From positions 20,511-84,510 of the forward strand of contig JASMLT010000002.1 of the NCBI GenBank assembly GCA_030748555.1: a stretch of 64,000 nucleotides of DNA, read 5' to 3'. Source of the stretch: Acidimicrobiales bacterium (GTDB lineage Bacteria > Actinomycetota > Acidimicrobiia > Acidimicrobiales > MedAcidi-G1). Position numbers and translations under genes: made by a program. Below the pieces are notes generated by a model, which did no database searches, was not told the origin of the DNA, and saw only the letters and a list, made by a program, of their open reading frames with translations. This document shows positions 1-10,410 of this stretch, piece after piece (within the stretch, counting starts at the first letter, position 1; every line of letters begins with the position of its first letter).

Positions 1-1127
1 TCGTACGGTCCTTCTGGGACTTTCAAGCCAGTTGTTTCTTCAACTTCATATAAATTTAATCGACCGGAAATAATCGTGCTTCCCAAGCCTTCTGCTCTGG
101 TCTTGACCTCCATATGATCATATTCATCTCCTATTTCGCCGACGATCTCTTCGAGGACATCTTCGATGCTGACTATGCCTGCTGTTCCTCCGTGTTCATC
201 AGCTACTACTAATAGCTGGTTACGGTTTTGCCGCATATCGTCTAAAACGTCATCCAAGTCTCGTGTTTCTGGAACTGTTAAAACGGGAGTCATCAATTCT
301 TCTACTGATAACGCCAGCCGTGTTTTCATAGGAAACTTGTATAGAGATTTGATGTGAACGACCCCTTTTATATCGTCTAAATCAATTCCAAATACAGGGA
401 ATCGCGAAAAACCAGTTTTCACAGAAAGATCAATAAGTTTTTCCACTGAGTCTTGTCTTTGCAATGCGCATACTTCTACTCGTGGGACTAGGACATCGGC
501 TACTGTCTTGCCTGTGAACCTTATTGACCTTCTAAGAAGAGTCACCTCTTCGAGATCAAGAACACCCTCATCGCCAGACGTTTCAATCAAGTGCTCAAGT
601 TCACCGAGTGTATGAGAAGCAGACAGCTCACTCTTCGGTTCAATTCCCAGTCGGTTAACTACACGATTCGCAAAGTAATTCAGGAAGGCAACTACTGGAT
701 AGAAAAGCTTTCCATATATCTGAATAAGAGGCGCCAAAATAAAAGTGATCTTCCTGGGAGCCGCTAGGGCTATGTATTTAGGTATCTGTTCGCCAATTAC
801 CAGATGCAACGAAGTCGCTACTGCGACGGCCAAAAAAACACTTAAACCTGAATGATCGTCTCCACCGGTGAGAATCTTTGCAACTGTAGGTTCGGCTACG
901 AAACCAAGAGACAATGCAGAAAGGGTGATTCCAAATTGAGCTCCTGATAGATAAACAATTAGGTTTTGAAGAAGTTTCCTAACTCTACGGGCACGTGAAT
1001 AACCATTCTCTGCTTCTGCTTCGACACTAGCTCTGTTGACCGCTACAAGAGAGAACTCCGCTGCAACAAAAAAAGCGTTTAGCGACAGAAGAAGGGCAGC
1101 AATGAACAAGCCAGACCAGATTGACAT
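1..1127 (-). CDS. CNNM/HlyC-type transporter-associated protein with CBS domains, truncated by the left window edge (not in ORF track)
   Basis: Reverse-strand reading from ATG at 1127 is open to the window edge: MSIWSGLFIAALLLSLNAFFVAAEFSLVAVNRASVEAEAE...; later VEELMTPVLTVPETRDLDDVLDDMRQNRNQLLVVADEHGGTAGIVSIEDVLEEIVGEIGDEYD, typical of the hemolysin C/CNNM family. Confidence 0.93.
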   Translation of the reverse strand, partial: MSIWSGLFIAALLLSLNAFFVAAEFSLVAVNRASVEAEAENGYSRARRVRKLLQNLIVYLSGAQFGITLSALSLGFVAEPTVAKILTGGDDHSGLSVFLAVAVATSLHLVIGEQIPKYIALAAPRKITFILAPLIQIYGKLFYPVVAFLNYFANRVVNRLGIEPKSELSASHTLGELEHLIETSGDEGVLDLEEVTLLRRSIRFTGKTVADVLVPRVEVCALQRQDSVEKLIDLSVKTGFSRFPVFGIDLDDIKGVVHIKSLYKFPMKTRLALSVEELMTPVLTVPETRDLDDVLDDMRQNRNQLLVVADEHGGTAGIVSIEDVLEEIVGEIGDEYDHMEVKTRAEGLGSTIISGRLNLYEVEETTGLKVPEGPY

Positions 1128-1185
1128 CGTAATTACACTCTAGCGAGGTGTAAAACTGCTTATACCTTGTAGCAGTTAAATCATT

Positions 1186-3024
1186 TTGAAATCAATCCGG
1201 TACTGTGAACCAATGAATTATCCGGTTGGCCTTAACTCCGAACGAAAAGGGCACATAATTTCTGACGTTTCCATAGATCCTGATGTAAACAAACGCTGGT
1301 TTAAGCGCTTGTACCCACTTATAAAAGAACAGAGAAACTCCTTCTTAATTACTTCTTTTTGCGGAATCGCAGGTCTCACTATTCAAGTATCAGTGCCTAT
1401 GGTTATTCGTGAAGCCATAGATAATCCCCTTGCAGGCGGTTCTGGGGAAATCAGTTCGTACCTGTGGACACTAGTTGCAATGGCTATATGCGCCTTTCTT
1501 CTTAGATATACATACCGTTTTCTGCTTTTCAAAACTGCTTATCGAATTGAGACTCAACTGAGATCACTTATTTACAGGCATTTAACTAAACTCTCATTTT
1601 CTTTTTTTGACCGAATAGCTAGTGGAGAAATTATCTCTAGAGCCAACTCTGATATCCGGTCCATCCAACTGCTATTAGCTTTTGGACCTTTAGCAATGCT
1701 TTCACTACTTAGTTTCTTTTTGGCTCTAATCTTCATGCTCTCTATCCACCCTCCTCTTACTTTTGTCACTATTGCCTGCATGCCGTTCGTGTACGTTCTT
1801 GCTCAAAAAATGAGAAACAAAGTTTTTCCACTTTCCTGGGTCACACAGGGACGTATGGCAGATTTAGCAATGGTCGTTGATGAAAATATCAATGGGTCAA
1901 GAATAGTAAAGTCCTTTGCTGCTGAAAGGAAACAAATCGAATTGTTAGCAAAAAAAGCTCAACGTTTACGTTGGTCTTCAACTGCTTTGATCGATTCACG
2001 AGCGCGTTTTAACCCTCTGATAGAGGCTCTACCACGTTTGGGGATGGCGAGCATTTTGATGTATGGCGGTTGGCTTTCTATAAATGAGAAAATCAGCATC
2101 GGTGCACTCATAGCTTTCAGTAGCTACGTAATCATGATCTCTGTTCCTTTCAGAATGCTGGGATTTGTTCTCCTGCAAGCACAAAGAGCCGCTGCTTCCT
2201 CTTTACGTATTTTTGAAATCCTCGACGAGGAGCCTGCCATAGGGAATAAATTGACAGCACGAAAAATTATTTCACCGATAGGTGATTTAAGTTTCAGAAA
2301 CGTTTCTTTTTCCTACCCCAATGATGAAAATCCAGTAATTCTGGACGACTTCAACCTCGAAATTGCAGCTGGTGAAACTGTTGCACTGGTTGGACGAACA
2401 GGGTGTGGAAAATCAACTGTTGCACGACTATTACCTCGGTTTTATGACATAACTGACGGATCTATTCTTCTAGATGGTACTGATATACGAGATTTTTTAG
2501 TTGAAGATTTACGAACCCATATAAATGTGATTCCTGACGAACCTTTCTTGTTTTCAGAGTCAATCAGAAACAATATTGCTTTCGCTCGTCCAAACGCTAA
2601 AGAAGGAGAAGTGATCGCTGCAGCTAAAGCAGCTCAGGCAGATGATTTTATCACAGAGCTAACGAACGGGTATGAGGAAATTGTAGGTGAAAGAGGCTAC
2701 ACACTTTCGGGAGGACAACGCCAAAGGATCGTTATAGCAAGAACACTTTTAGCAAATCCTAAGATCCTTGTGCTCGATGATTCCACCAGTTCGATTGATG
2801 TCGAAACAGAGTCTCTTATCCACTCTTCCCTGAAAAAGCTTTTACAGGATCGGACGACTTTGGTCATTGCCCATCGGCTATCAACCATTGCTTTAGCTGA
2901 CAGAGTCGTACTTATGGACTCGGGTAAAGTCAAAGCTGAAGGGACTCATGAATATTTATTAGCTAACTCACCGGAATACGAGTCAATACTTGCCTCTGGT
3001 GCAATGAGTGCACGGGGTAACTGA
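1186..3024 (+). CDS. ABC transporter permease/ATP-binding protein (exporter half, MsbA/MdlB-like); start may be the internal ATG at 1213
   Basis: Walker A GRTGCGKST, signature LSGGQRQR, Walker B ILVLDDSTSSID, N-terminal TM domain. Confidence 0.93.
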   Translation: MKSIRYCEPMNYPVGLNSERKGHIISDVSIDPDVNKRWFKRLYPLIKEQRNSFLITSFCGIAGLTIQVSVPMVIREAIDNPLAGGSGEISSYLWTLVAMAICAFLLRYTYRFLLFKTAYRIETQLRSLIYRHLTKLSFSFFDRIASGEIISRANSDIRSIQLLLAFGPLAMLSLLSFFLALIFMLSIHPPLTFVTIACMPFVYVLAQKMRNKVFPLSWVTQGRMADLAMVVDENINGSRIVKSFAAERKQIELLAKKAQRLRWSSTALIDSRARFNPLIEALPRLGMASILMYGGWLSINEKISIGALIAFSSYVIMISVPFRMLGFVLLQAQRAAASSLRIFEILDEEPAIGNKLTARKIISPIGDLSFRNVSFSYPNDENPVILDDFNLEIAAGETVALVGRTGCGKSTVARLLPRFYDITDGSILLDGTDIRDFLVEDLRTHINVIPDEPFLFSESIRNNIAFARPNAKEGEVIAAAKAAQADDFITELTNGYEEIVGERGYTLSGGQRQRIVIARTLLANPKILVLDDSTSSIDVETESLIHSSLKKLLQDRTTLVIAHRLSTIALADRVVLMDSGKVKAEGTHEYLLANSPEYESILASGAMSARGN

Positions 3025-4952
3025 TGGGTTTTGGTGGTGGAATTGGAGGTTTCTCAATTGGCCCTTCTTCAGTTCAATCTAACGCTGAAGCAGGACTGCC
3101 TTTTGCGGAGTTACCTGAAGACTTCTTCGAAAGAATTGACAAAGTCTTAGAAAAAGAACCCGAACACCCTGATCCAGAAATTTCCTTTTCACATAGCAAA
3201 TGGGAACGTGCACCTCTTACTCTTAAAACTTTTCTTTCTTCCCACGTTTTTTTACTTTGTCTTGCTCTTCTTTTAGTCGTCTTAGAAACTGGACTTCAGC
3301 ACCTTGGGCCTCTGCTCACACAAATTGCTATCGATGAAGGCATCGCTACTAAGAACACCCAAGTGTTGCTTGTCACTTGTATTTGTTATGTGGCTTCTAT
3401 AGCAGTTTCCGCAGCGGTTTCCTTTGTGCGGACTTCTTTCACAGGGAGATTAGGGGAGAAACTTGTTTATAAATTAAGAATACGAGTTTTCACTCACTTG
3501 CAAAGACAGTCATTTAGTTTTTTCACAAATGAAAAAGCAGGTGTCCTTATGACGCGTATGACAAGCGATATCGAATCTTTAACTGTTCTTTTTCAAGAAG
3601 GTCTGGTTAATTTCGCTGTTCAGATAATCACTTTGCTTGTGATCACTACCTATCTGATAGTTCTTAACCCGCATCTGGCAGTAATATCTCTTCTGCTAGT
3701 AATACCAATAAACATAGTTCTGACTTTATGGTTCAGAAAAGTTTCTATTTTTGGTTATCTCGCTGTTCGAGACAAGATCGCCGATATTCTTTCAAACCTT
3801 TCCGAAAGTCTTGCGGGTATGCGAGTAATAACTGCTTTCAATCAACGCAAATACCGTTCAGAAATGCATGACAAAATAACGATCTCTCATTTTGAAGCAA
3901 ATCTTTACACAGGCAGGGCACAAGCACTCTTTGGGCCTGGAACGGAGTCAATAGGGATCATTACTCAGGCGACAATTTTATTTGTCGGTGGGAACATGGT
4001 TCTAAAGAATCAACTAAGCATTGGCGAGTTGACCGCTTTCATATTATTTCTAACCTCTTTCTTTGCTCCGATCCAAAGTCTCGTCCAGTTATACAATCAG
4101 TACCAGCAAGGTAGTGCTTCAATCGAGAAACTCCGAGATCTGCTTTCTACTGCTCCCAGCGTCTGTGAAAAAGAAAACGCTACCGAAATGCCCAAACTTG
4201 TTGGCCATGTTGAATTTAAATCGGTCGATTTTAATTATGAGGAAGATAAACCTGTACTAAGCGGCATTAATCTAAAAATTGAATCCGGGGAAGTTCTAGC
4301 TTTAGTAGGTCCGACCGGGGCAGGTAAATCAACTATAGCGAAACTTATTTCACGTTTTTATGACCCAGATAGCGGACAGGTTTTAATTGACGGATACGAC
4401 TTACGTGATGTTCAACTTGAATCTCTCAGGAGACAGGTTGCTGTAGTCCCTCAGGAACCTTTTCTTTTCAATGGAAGTATCAAAGAGAACATAATATTTG
4501 CTCGACCTGAAGCTAACGAAAAAGACATTAAAAGGGCTTGCGAAGCAGCAGGATTAACTGATTTAATTAACCGTCTTTCGAATGGAATAGACAGTCCTGT
4601 TCATGAAAGAGGTGCCTCCCTCTCAGCGGGTGAGCGCCAACTTCTTGCACTCGCTCGTGCTTTCTTGTGTCAACCTCGACTTTTGATTCTTGATGAAGCA
4701 ACCACTAATCTAGATTTACTTTCAGAGTCTTTAATAGAGGCAGCTTTAGACAATTTGCTAGACGGACGAACAGCTATCATAGTCGCTCATCGAATTGCAA
4801 CCGCTATGAGAGCTGACCGTATAGCAGTAGTCGATAATGGGTCGATACTAGAAATAGGAACGCATAAGGAACTAGTGGACTCAAAAAGAAGATACGCGAC
4901 CATGTATAAGACTTGGACTGATCAAGGTGGAATGGAGTCAAGCCAAATATGA
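3024..4952 (+). CDS. ABC transporter permease/ATP-binding protein (second exporter half)
   Basis: Walker A GPTGAGKST, LSAGERQL signature, Walker B LLILDEATTNLD; start overlaps the stop of the preceding ABC half. Confidence 0.93.
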   Translation: MGFGGGIGGFSIGPSSVQSNAEAGLPFAELPEDFFERIDKVLEKEPEHPDPEISFSHSKWERAPLTLKTFLSSHVFLLCLALLLVVLETGLQHLGPLLTQIAIDEGIATKNTQVLLVTCICYVASIAVSAAVSFVRTSFTGRLGEKLVYKLRIRVFTHLQRQSFSFFTNEKAGVLMTRMTSDIESLTVLFQEGLVNFAVQIITLLVITTYLIVLNPHLAVISLLLVIPINIVLTLWFRKVSIFGYLAVRDKIADILSNLSESLAGMRVITAFNQRKYRSEMHDKITISHFEANLYTGRAQALFGPGTESIGIITQATILFVGGNMVLKNQLSIGELTAFILFLTSFFAPIQSLVQLYNQYQQGSASIEKLRDLLSTAPSVCEKENATEMPKLVGHVEFKSVDFNYEEDKPVLSGINLKIESGEVLALVGPTGAGKSTIAKLISRFYDPDSGQVLIDGYDLRDVQLESLRRQVAVVPQEPFLFNGSIKENIIFARPEANEKDIKRACEAAGLTDLINRLSNGIDSPVHERGASLSAGERQLLALARAFLCQPRLLILDEATTNLDLLSESLIEAALDNLLDGRTAIIVAHRIATAMRADRIAVVDNGSILEIGTHKELVDSKRRYATMYKTWTDQGGMESSQI

Positions 4953-5665
4953 GTGTTATTGAAGTAGTAGCTGGCTGCCTTGTTTATGCAGTAGGTTGCA
5001 CACTTCAAGGTGTTCTAGGTTTTGGTGCAAACCTTCTCGCAGTACCAATTCTCGCTCTAATAAACCCAGATTTTGTTCCGGGACCCGTACTTTTAATAAA
5101 TCCTCTACTTTCAGGTTTTTTCACTTTTCGAGAAAGAGGTCATACAGATAAGTATGGTTTAACATGGACTGTTCTGGGAAGGCTCCCTGGAATTGCTTTA
5201 GCTGTATTAGCACTTAGTCTCGTAGCAGAGGAAAGAATCGGAGTGCTTTTCGGTTCTCTTCTGCTTTTTGCAATCGCCTTAAAAGTAAGCGGTTTGAAAT
5301 TCGAACGATCACAAAAAAATCTGATGCTTGGTGGATGTGTTAGTGGCTTTATGGGCACGGCAGTCGGCGTTGGGGGACCTCCGATTGCCTTGCTTTACCA
5401 TGACGTTTCTGGATCTGTCCTTAGAGCAACCCTTTCTCCTTACTTCTTGATTGGAACTGCTATATCTATAAGTGCTCTTGCGGCAACGGGAAATTTCGAT
5501 TCAGGAGATTTGCTAATAAGCATTTATCTTCTTCCATCAGTGTTTATAGGGATGGCTGTATCAGGGCCTCTTCGAAAAACACTCGATCATAAATGGATAA
5601 CCCCTGGCGTTTACCTCTTGTCTGGCACAGCCGCAATTACGCTGTTGGTAAGATCCTTGTTCTAG
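4949..5665 (+). CDS. TSUP (TauE/SafE) family membrane transporter
   Basis: Multi-TM protein with GCTLQGVLGFGANLLAVPIL and GFMGTAVGVGGPPIALLY motifs; 4-nt overlap with upstream gene. Confidence 0.85.
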   Translation: MSVIEVVAGCLVYAVGCTLQGVLGFGANLLAVPILALINPDFVPGPVLLINPLLSGFFTFRERGHTDKYGLTWTVLGRLPGIALAVLALSLVAEERIGVLFGSLLLFAIALKVSGLKFERSQKNLMLGGCVSGFMGTAVGVGGPPIALLYHDVSGSVLRATLSPYFLIGTAISISALAATGNFDSGDLLISIYLLPSVFIGMAVSGPLRKTLDHKWITPGVYLLSGTAAITLLVRSLF

Positions 5666-5675
5666 TGTCAATATC

Positions 5676-6467
5676 ATGTCTCTTTTAAAATTAACTTCGG
5701 TCAGTAAAACAGAATCAGGCACGAAAATACTTCAAAACATTGACTGGGAAGTTAATCCCGAAGAAAACTGGGTCGTTCTGGGGCCTAATGGCTCAGGTAA
5801 AACTTCATTACTCAATATCGCCTCGTTGAATCTCCATCCGAGTAAAGGTGATGTAGAAATCCTTGATCATGTTTTAGGTAAAACGGATTTGCGTTTACTG
5901 AAACCAAAAATCGGTTTTATGTCAACTTCGTTGAATTACAAGTTTAGATTCAATATAAAAACGATAGAAGTGGTAGTAACAGCTATTACAGGAGCAATTG
6001 AGCCTTGGTGGGATACTTTCAGCGCATCTGACTGGGAGCGTGCTCATCGAGTATTAGAAAATGTGGGTTGCGGGAAAAAATCTGATCAAACATTCGGTAC
6101 TTTATCCACTGGGGAAAAGCAAAGAGTTCTTTTAGCTAGAGCGCTAATGCCAGAACCGGAAATACTATTTTTAGATGAACCAACTAGCGGTTTAGATTTA
6201 GGGGGTCGTGAAGAGCTCTTAATAGTTCTTTCAAATTTAGTGAATGAAGAAAAATCTCCTCCAATGGTTCTAGTGACTCATCACATAGAAGAGATACCAG
6301 TTGGTTTCAGCCATCTTCTTCTACTAAAAAATGGTGAGAGCGTTGCGTCAGGAAAGATGAGCGAGGTCATGACATCAGAAAACATCTCTAGATGCTTTGA
6401 CGTGGATACTTCTATAGACAACACCGCTGGACGCTGGAACGTTCATATCCTTAAGGGCGAAAAATGA
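5676..6467 (+). CDS. ABC transporter ATP-binding protein
   Basis: Walker A GPNGSGKTS, LSTGEKQR signature, Walker B ILFLDEPTSGLD. Confidence 0.9.
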   Translation: MSLLKLTSVSKTESGTKILQNIDWEVNPEENWVVLGPNGSGKTSLLNIASLNLHPSKGDVEILDHVLGKTDLRLLKPKIGFMSTSLNYKFRFNIKTIEVVVTAITGAIEPWWDTFSASDWERAHRVLENVGCGKKSDQTFGTLSTGEKQRVLLARALMPEPEILFLDEPTSGLDLGGREELLIVLSNLVNEEKSPPMVLVTHHIEEIPVGFSHLLLLKNGESVASGKMSEVMTSENISRCFDVDTSIDNTAGRWNVHILKGEK

Positions 6468-7093
6468 ATACCGTGCACGCTCTTATCGTTACCGGGGGAC
6501 CTTTACCTTCTTGCGATTTTCCCCTACCTGAGACACAGTTGGTTATTGTTGCCGATTCTGGCGGTGATCATGCTGAAGAACTAGGTCTAGAAGTTGATCT
6601 AATGATTGGTGATTTTGACTCCTGCTCAGAGGAAGCAATTGAGAAAGCTAAAGAAATCCGAAGGTTTCCAGTAGATAAAGATGTGACGGATCTGGAATTG
6701 GCACTTGCTGCTGCTATTGAAAAGAATTGTTCCTCAGTAACAATTATCACTTCAGCACGAGGAAGATTTGATCACACCTTCGGCAATATCGTCGTGGCTA
6801 GTTCAAACCGCTGGAGTGAACTGGAAATTGATTTGCTTGTTGATGATAGCTACGTAAAAATAATCAGAGATAAAGCAAAATTAACCGGCAACCCTTCTGA
6901 CAAATTGACACTACTAGCTATTGGGGGCACTGCTTTTGGTATCACCAGCAACGGGCTGAAATGGGAATTAGATGGACTTGATCTTAGTGCTGGCTCAGGT
7001 TTAGGTATTTCTAATGAATTCACAGCCCACGAAGTGGAAATTTCTGTTGCTGAAGGAGCTGTTCTCTCAATTCAATCATTCGATAACTGTTGA
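6464..7093 (+). CDS. thiN: Thiamine pyrophosphokinase
   Basis: VADSGGDHAEELGLEVDLMIGDFDSCS, FPVDKDVTDLELAL, TSARGRFDHTFGN motifs of the thiamin pyrophosphokinase family. Confidence 0.85.
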   Translation: MNTVHALIVTGGPLPSCDFPLPETQLVIVADSGGDHAEELGLEVDLMIGDFDSCSEEAIEKAKEIRRFPVDKDVTDLELALAAAIEKNCSSVTIITSARGRFDHTFGNIVVASSNRWSELEIDLLVDDSYVKIIRDKAKLTGNPSDKLTLLAIGGTAFGITSNGLKWELDGLDLSAGSGLGISNEFTAHEVEISVAEGAVLSIQSFDNC

Positions 7094-7192
7094 AACCTCG
7101 CTTTTTTGGTTATTGGTTAATTCGACTTTCACGGGATTACCTGCCGTGAGATAGATTAAATTTGTGAACAGGCGCCCAAACAAATTTCATCG

Positions 7193-8899
7193 ATGACAAT
7201 CAGCGAGGAAGTATCGGGACTCTCGACTCTATTGGATGATCCGAACAATGTTTTGCGCCCAGCGGAAATTGTAATGAAACCCGCAAGTCTCGGCGCTGTA
7301 AGAATGACTCGGTTTAGTTTCAGCCGGTCAATGATCCGCCGAGCATTTAAGAATCAGTGGGAAATCAAACTCCTGGTTGTCGACTTCGACGAGTTTGGAA
7401 GAGGACACATCATCTATCGCATTCTTGCTGAAGAGAAACTATTTCACTTCGTTGCCTTTACTTCAACCATCGATGAAGCTCTACATACTGACCGTGTGAT
7501 AGCAGATGTGTGGGATGTAACCGCAGCTTTAGTAGAAGGAGAAATAGATAATGATTTACTCCAGTTCTTGAGAGATGAAGTTCCAAAACAAGAACTAAGC
7601 CGCCTCGATCCTCGAGTACTTGTATTAACCAGAGGGAACCGAAGTATTCGATTTTATGACTATTTGGTCGAACGTTTAGCGGATGGTAAACAACCAGAGT
7701 CAAAAAAACTAGGTGATGCCGGTTACATAATGAGAAGTACAGCTTTCTATGGCAACGGAAAATTTGGCATGCGGTCGTTTTTGGGTTTCGAAGATCAACA
7801 TCCACTTTCTGCCCCTTACAGGGCACAGTTTCTCGCTGCATGGCTTTTCAGGGAAGTTAGTTATGAATCGGTAGAGCATTGCGCTAAAGCAAAGAACCCT
7901 AATGCTGTCAGTTTTAACGATGAATGGAGTTGCTTTTTTGGTTTAGGCAATGCAACAGGTTTAGGTCTAGTTCCCTGGGCCATGAAACACCCTGGAGAAT
8001 TGAATTCGTGGGTTGCTATAAGAGAATTGGCTCTTTCTAACGTTCGTTCCCTTAAAGGCTCAACGCAAAGTAAGCAGATTCTTGAGGAATGGTTTGATAA
8101 GGCTTACCAATATTTCTCCTCACTTGGTGGCGATGATCGCTGGCCTTGGATGGGACCTGATTCTCTGGCAAAAGCAACTTTACTTATCCATGACACCTTC
8201 CGTTCTTTAAGCGGAAACGACTTTCCTTTCGACGATCTTTATTTGTGGGCTGAAAAGCAAGATATTGAAATCACCGAATTAGTGATTTCATTGTTGCTGG
8301 AACTCGACAACACGGATGACGAAGTCATCGACAGTCTTCTAATAGTAGGAAACGAAAAAACAGCGAACTTCAATGCCACAGTTGAAGACTTAAAAAAAAT
8401 AATTGATGAAAGGTACTTCTGGTTGAACGAACTCAATCTGGATGAAACAGAAGCTGAACACTACTGGTGGGTTATGTCTGACAATGCTGAGGAACCACGT
8501 CGTGCTGAAAGATCTGTTATTGACCCTGCACACAGAGAAATACCAATAGATATTTCTTTGCGAATCAACAAATTGATTAGAGATCTATGCGAAGCAGATG
8601 AAAGTATTTCTGCAAGCGAATTTCTCCACTCTTTCCCAGAACATGGTATTGCCGTCAAACGTCTCCTCGATGATTCCGGGCCTTACAGCGAACCGAGAGA
8701 AAACGTTTGCGATTTTAAACACCTCCCATTGAACCTGCAACGATTTCAACTAGCCATGTATGGAATGGACAACTTCTCCCCACAGTCGACAGACTGGCTG
8801 AGGGTAACACTTTTCCAAGGAGCCCCTAGAGTGTCAGAAATTGGTTTAAAAGATTCAGATAAATGGATTTTACCTAGACAACCGGGAGGTCTCGTCTAA
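7193..8899 (+). CDS. Uncharacterised 568-aa protein
   Basis: Long ORF; first gene of a tightly packed four-gene run; TAATG stop/start overlap with next gene; no family recognised. Confidence 0.8.
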   Translation: MTISEEVSGLSTLLDDPNNVLRPAEIVMKPASLGAVRMTRFSFSRSMIRRAFKNQWEIKLLVVDFDEFGRGHIIYRILAEEKLFHFVAFTSTIDEALHTDRVIADVWDVTAALVEGEIDNDLLQFLRDEVPKQELSRLDPRVLVLTRGNRSIRFYDYLVERLADGKQPESKKLGDAGYIMRSTAFYGNGKFGMRSFLGFEDQHPLSAPYRAQFLAAWLFREVSYESVEHCAKAKNPNAVSFNDEWSCFFGLGNATGLGLVPWAMKHPGELNSWVAIRELALSNVRSLKGSTQSKQILEEWFDKAYQYFSSLGGDDRWPWMGPDSLAKATLLIHDTFRSLSGNDFPFDDLYLWAEKQDIEITELVISLLLELDNTDDEVIDSLLIVGNEKTANFNATVEDLKKIIDERYFWLNELNLDETEAEHYWWVMSDNAEEPRRAERSVIDPAHREIPIDISLRINKLIRDLCEADESISASEFLHSFPEHGIAVKRLLDDSGPYSEPRENVCDFKHLPLNLQRFQLAMYGMDNFSPQSTDWLRVTLFQGAPRVSEIGLKDSDKWILPRQPGGLV

Positions 8900-9852
8900 T
8901 GCTCGTAGATGGTTTAGAAATAAACAATTGGAACCGAACAACAGTAAAAGAAGTCAGATCTGGCGGGATTGACGTAGTTCACGCTACTTGTGGAGTCTGG
9001 GAGGACTTAGCGGGAGCAGTTACCAAAATCGGAGATTGGCGGCACTTTGCCCGTGAAAACTCTGATCTCGTCAGAGTCGTAAGAAATGTTCAAGAAATGC
9101 ATCAAGCTAAAGACGAGGGGGTTCTAGGAGTGATTCTGGGTTTTCAAAATAGCTCCATGCTGGGAGATGATCCTGAGATGGTAGGCGTTTTTGCGGATCT
9201 TGGAATACGAATAATTCAACTCACGTACAACATTTCAAATCATCTTGGATCTAGTTGCTGGGAACCTGAAGACAGTGGACTAACTAGAGTGGGTCATCGC
9301 ATGATCAGTGCCTTCAACACATCTGGGGTGCTTATTGACATTTCACATGTTGGAAACCGAACTGGTCTTGAGGCTATAGATAGTTCTGAAAAGCCTATTG
9401 CAGTAACTCACGGCAACCCTTCCTCTTTTTGTGACTCCCCGCGCAACAAACCTGACCATCTGATTGAAGCTCTTGCAGATCGAGGCGGCATTATAGGTTG
9501 TACTCTCTACCCTCTTTTCATGGGGGGAGACACGATTACACGTCTTGATTGGTGCCATATGGTCGCAGATACTGCAGAAAAGATCGGTGTCGAGCATGTA
9601 GCGATTGGCAGTGATTCAGTAGTTGGGTGGGCACCTGATGCTTTAGGTTGGATGCGGAGTGGACGATGGGATAGGCCAAAACAAGTTGAAGATATACCCA
9701 CTTTTCCAACTTGGCCTGAATGGTTTAAGGGGCCAGAGGATTTTGATTCATTATCTGAAGGGCTTTCTGAAGTGGGTTTCTCTTCAGATGAAATTGCTTC
9801 AGTCATGGGGTCTAACTGGATTCGTTTGTTCGAAGATGTGTTCAATGAATGA
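8899..9852 (+). CDS. Membrane dipeptidase (renal dipeptidase, peptidase M19) family
   Basis: QLTYNISNHLGSSCWE, SGVLIDISHVGNRTGLEAIDSSEKPIAVTHGNP, HVAIGSDSVVGW resemble M19 motifs. Confidence 0.85.
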   Translation: MLVDGLEINNWNRTTVKEVRSGGIDVVHATCGVWEDLAGAVTKIGDWRHFARENSDLVRVVRNVQEMHQAKDEGVLGVILGFQNSSMLGDDPEMVGVFADLGIRIIQLTYNISNHLGSSCWEPEDSGLTRVGHRMISAFNTSGVLIDISHVGNRTGLEAIDSSEKPIAVTHGNPSSFCDSPRNKPDHLIEALADRGGIIGCTLYPLFMGGDTITRLDWCHMVADTAEKIGVEHVAIGSDSVVGWAPDALGWMRSGRWDRPKQVEDIPTFPTWPEWFKGPEDFDSLSEGLSEVGFSSDEIASVMGSNWIRLFEDVFNE

Positions 9853-10375
9853 AGCAAACATTCTTGTGGCTCCAAGAGAATTAAAGGACCAAGTCGAAAG
9901 GGCCAGTCGTGTTCTTGGTTGTGAAGCTAGTGTTGCTGATCGTTTAGCTGAAGATGTGACTTTCTGTGAAATTAACTACGGTCAAGGAATTTCTTCTTGG
10001 TTGCAAATAGCAACCTTGGATCCAATAGCTTTAGGTGAGGTTTTGAGAAGTTCACTTCGATTGAGACTGCCAACAGGTACTAAATCTCTTGATGTGCATT
10101 TTGATCCGCCTGTTTTATTTGTTTTACTCGCGCTTACTTTACACAATCAAGAAAGTTGTGGGGTCACTTGGTCGTGCGATACTGAAATGACTTGTGGTAG
10201 TTCCCCAGTTACCTCCGTTCATCTAAGATCTGATGCTTCTCCTTCCCCATTAACGAATAAGAAGACAGTCGATGCTTTATCAACTGGGTTAAAGGTTTCA
10301 CTTCCTGAATGGGAGCAATTAAACGAAATTGCTTCTCAGTTTCTTATGTCAGAGGAGGTTTTGGATGCCTCTTAA
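9845..10375 (+). CDS. Uncharacterised 176-aa protein
   Basis: In-frame ATG at 9845 overlaps the end of the dipeptidase by 8 nt (MNEANILVAPRELKDQVERASRVLGCEAS...); the track start at 9659 would overlap the dipeptidase substantially. Confidence 0.7.
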   Translation: MNEANILVAPRELKDQVERASRVLGCEASVADRLAEDVTFCEINYGQGISSWLQIATLDPIALGEVLRSSLRLRLPTGTKSLDVHFDPPVLFVLLALTLHNQESCGVTWSCDTEMTCGSSPVTSVHLRSDASPSPLTNKKTVDALSTGLKVSLPEWEQLNEIASQFLMSEEVLDAS

Positions 10376-10410
10376 AACAGGTACCTCATCTAAAGGAATG
10401 GCCTATAACA

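Noticed and set aside
7129-7149. TCACGG...CCGTGA hairpin after thiN, considered as a riboswitch or terminator
   Set aside because: Only a 6-bp stem with a 9-nt loop and no T-run; insufficient support, and I could not match it to a TPP riboswitch.
9507-9875. 122-aa minus-strand ORF opposite the dipeptidase
   Set aside because: Fully antisense to a recognised M19 gene; low plausibility.
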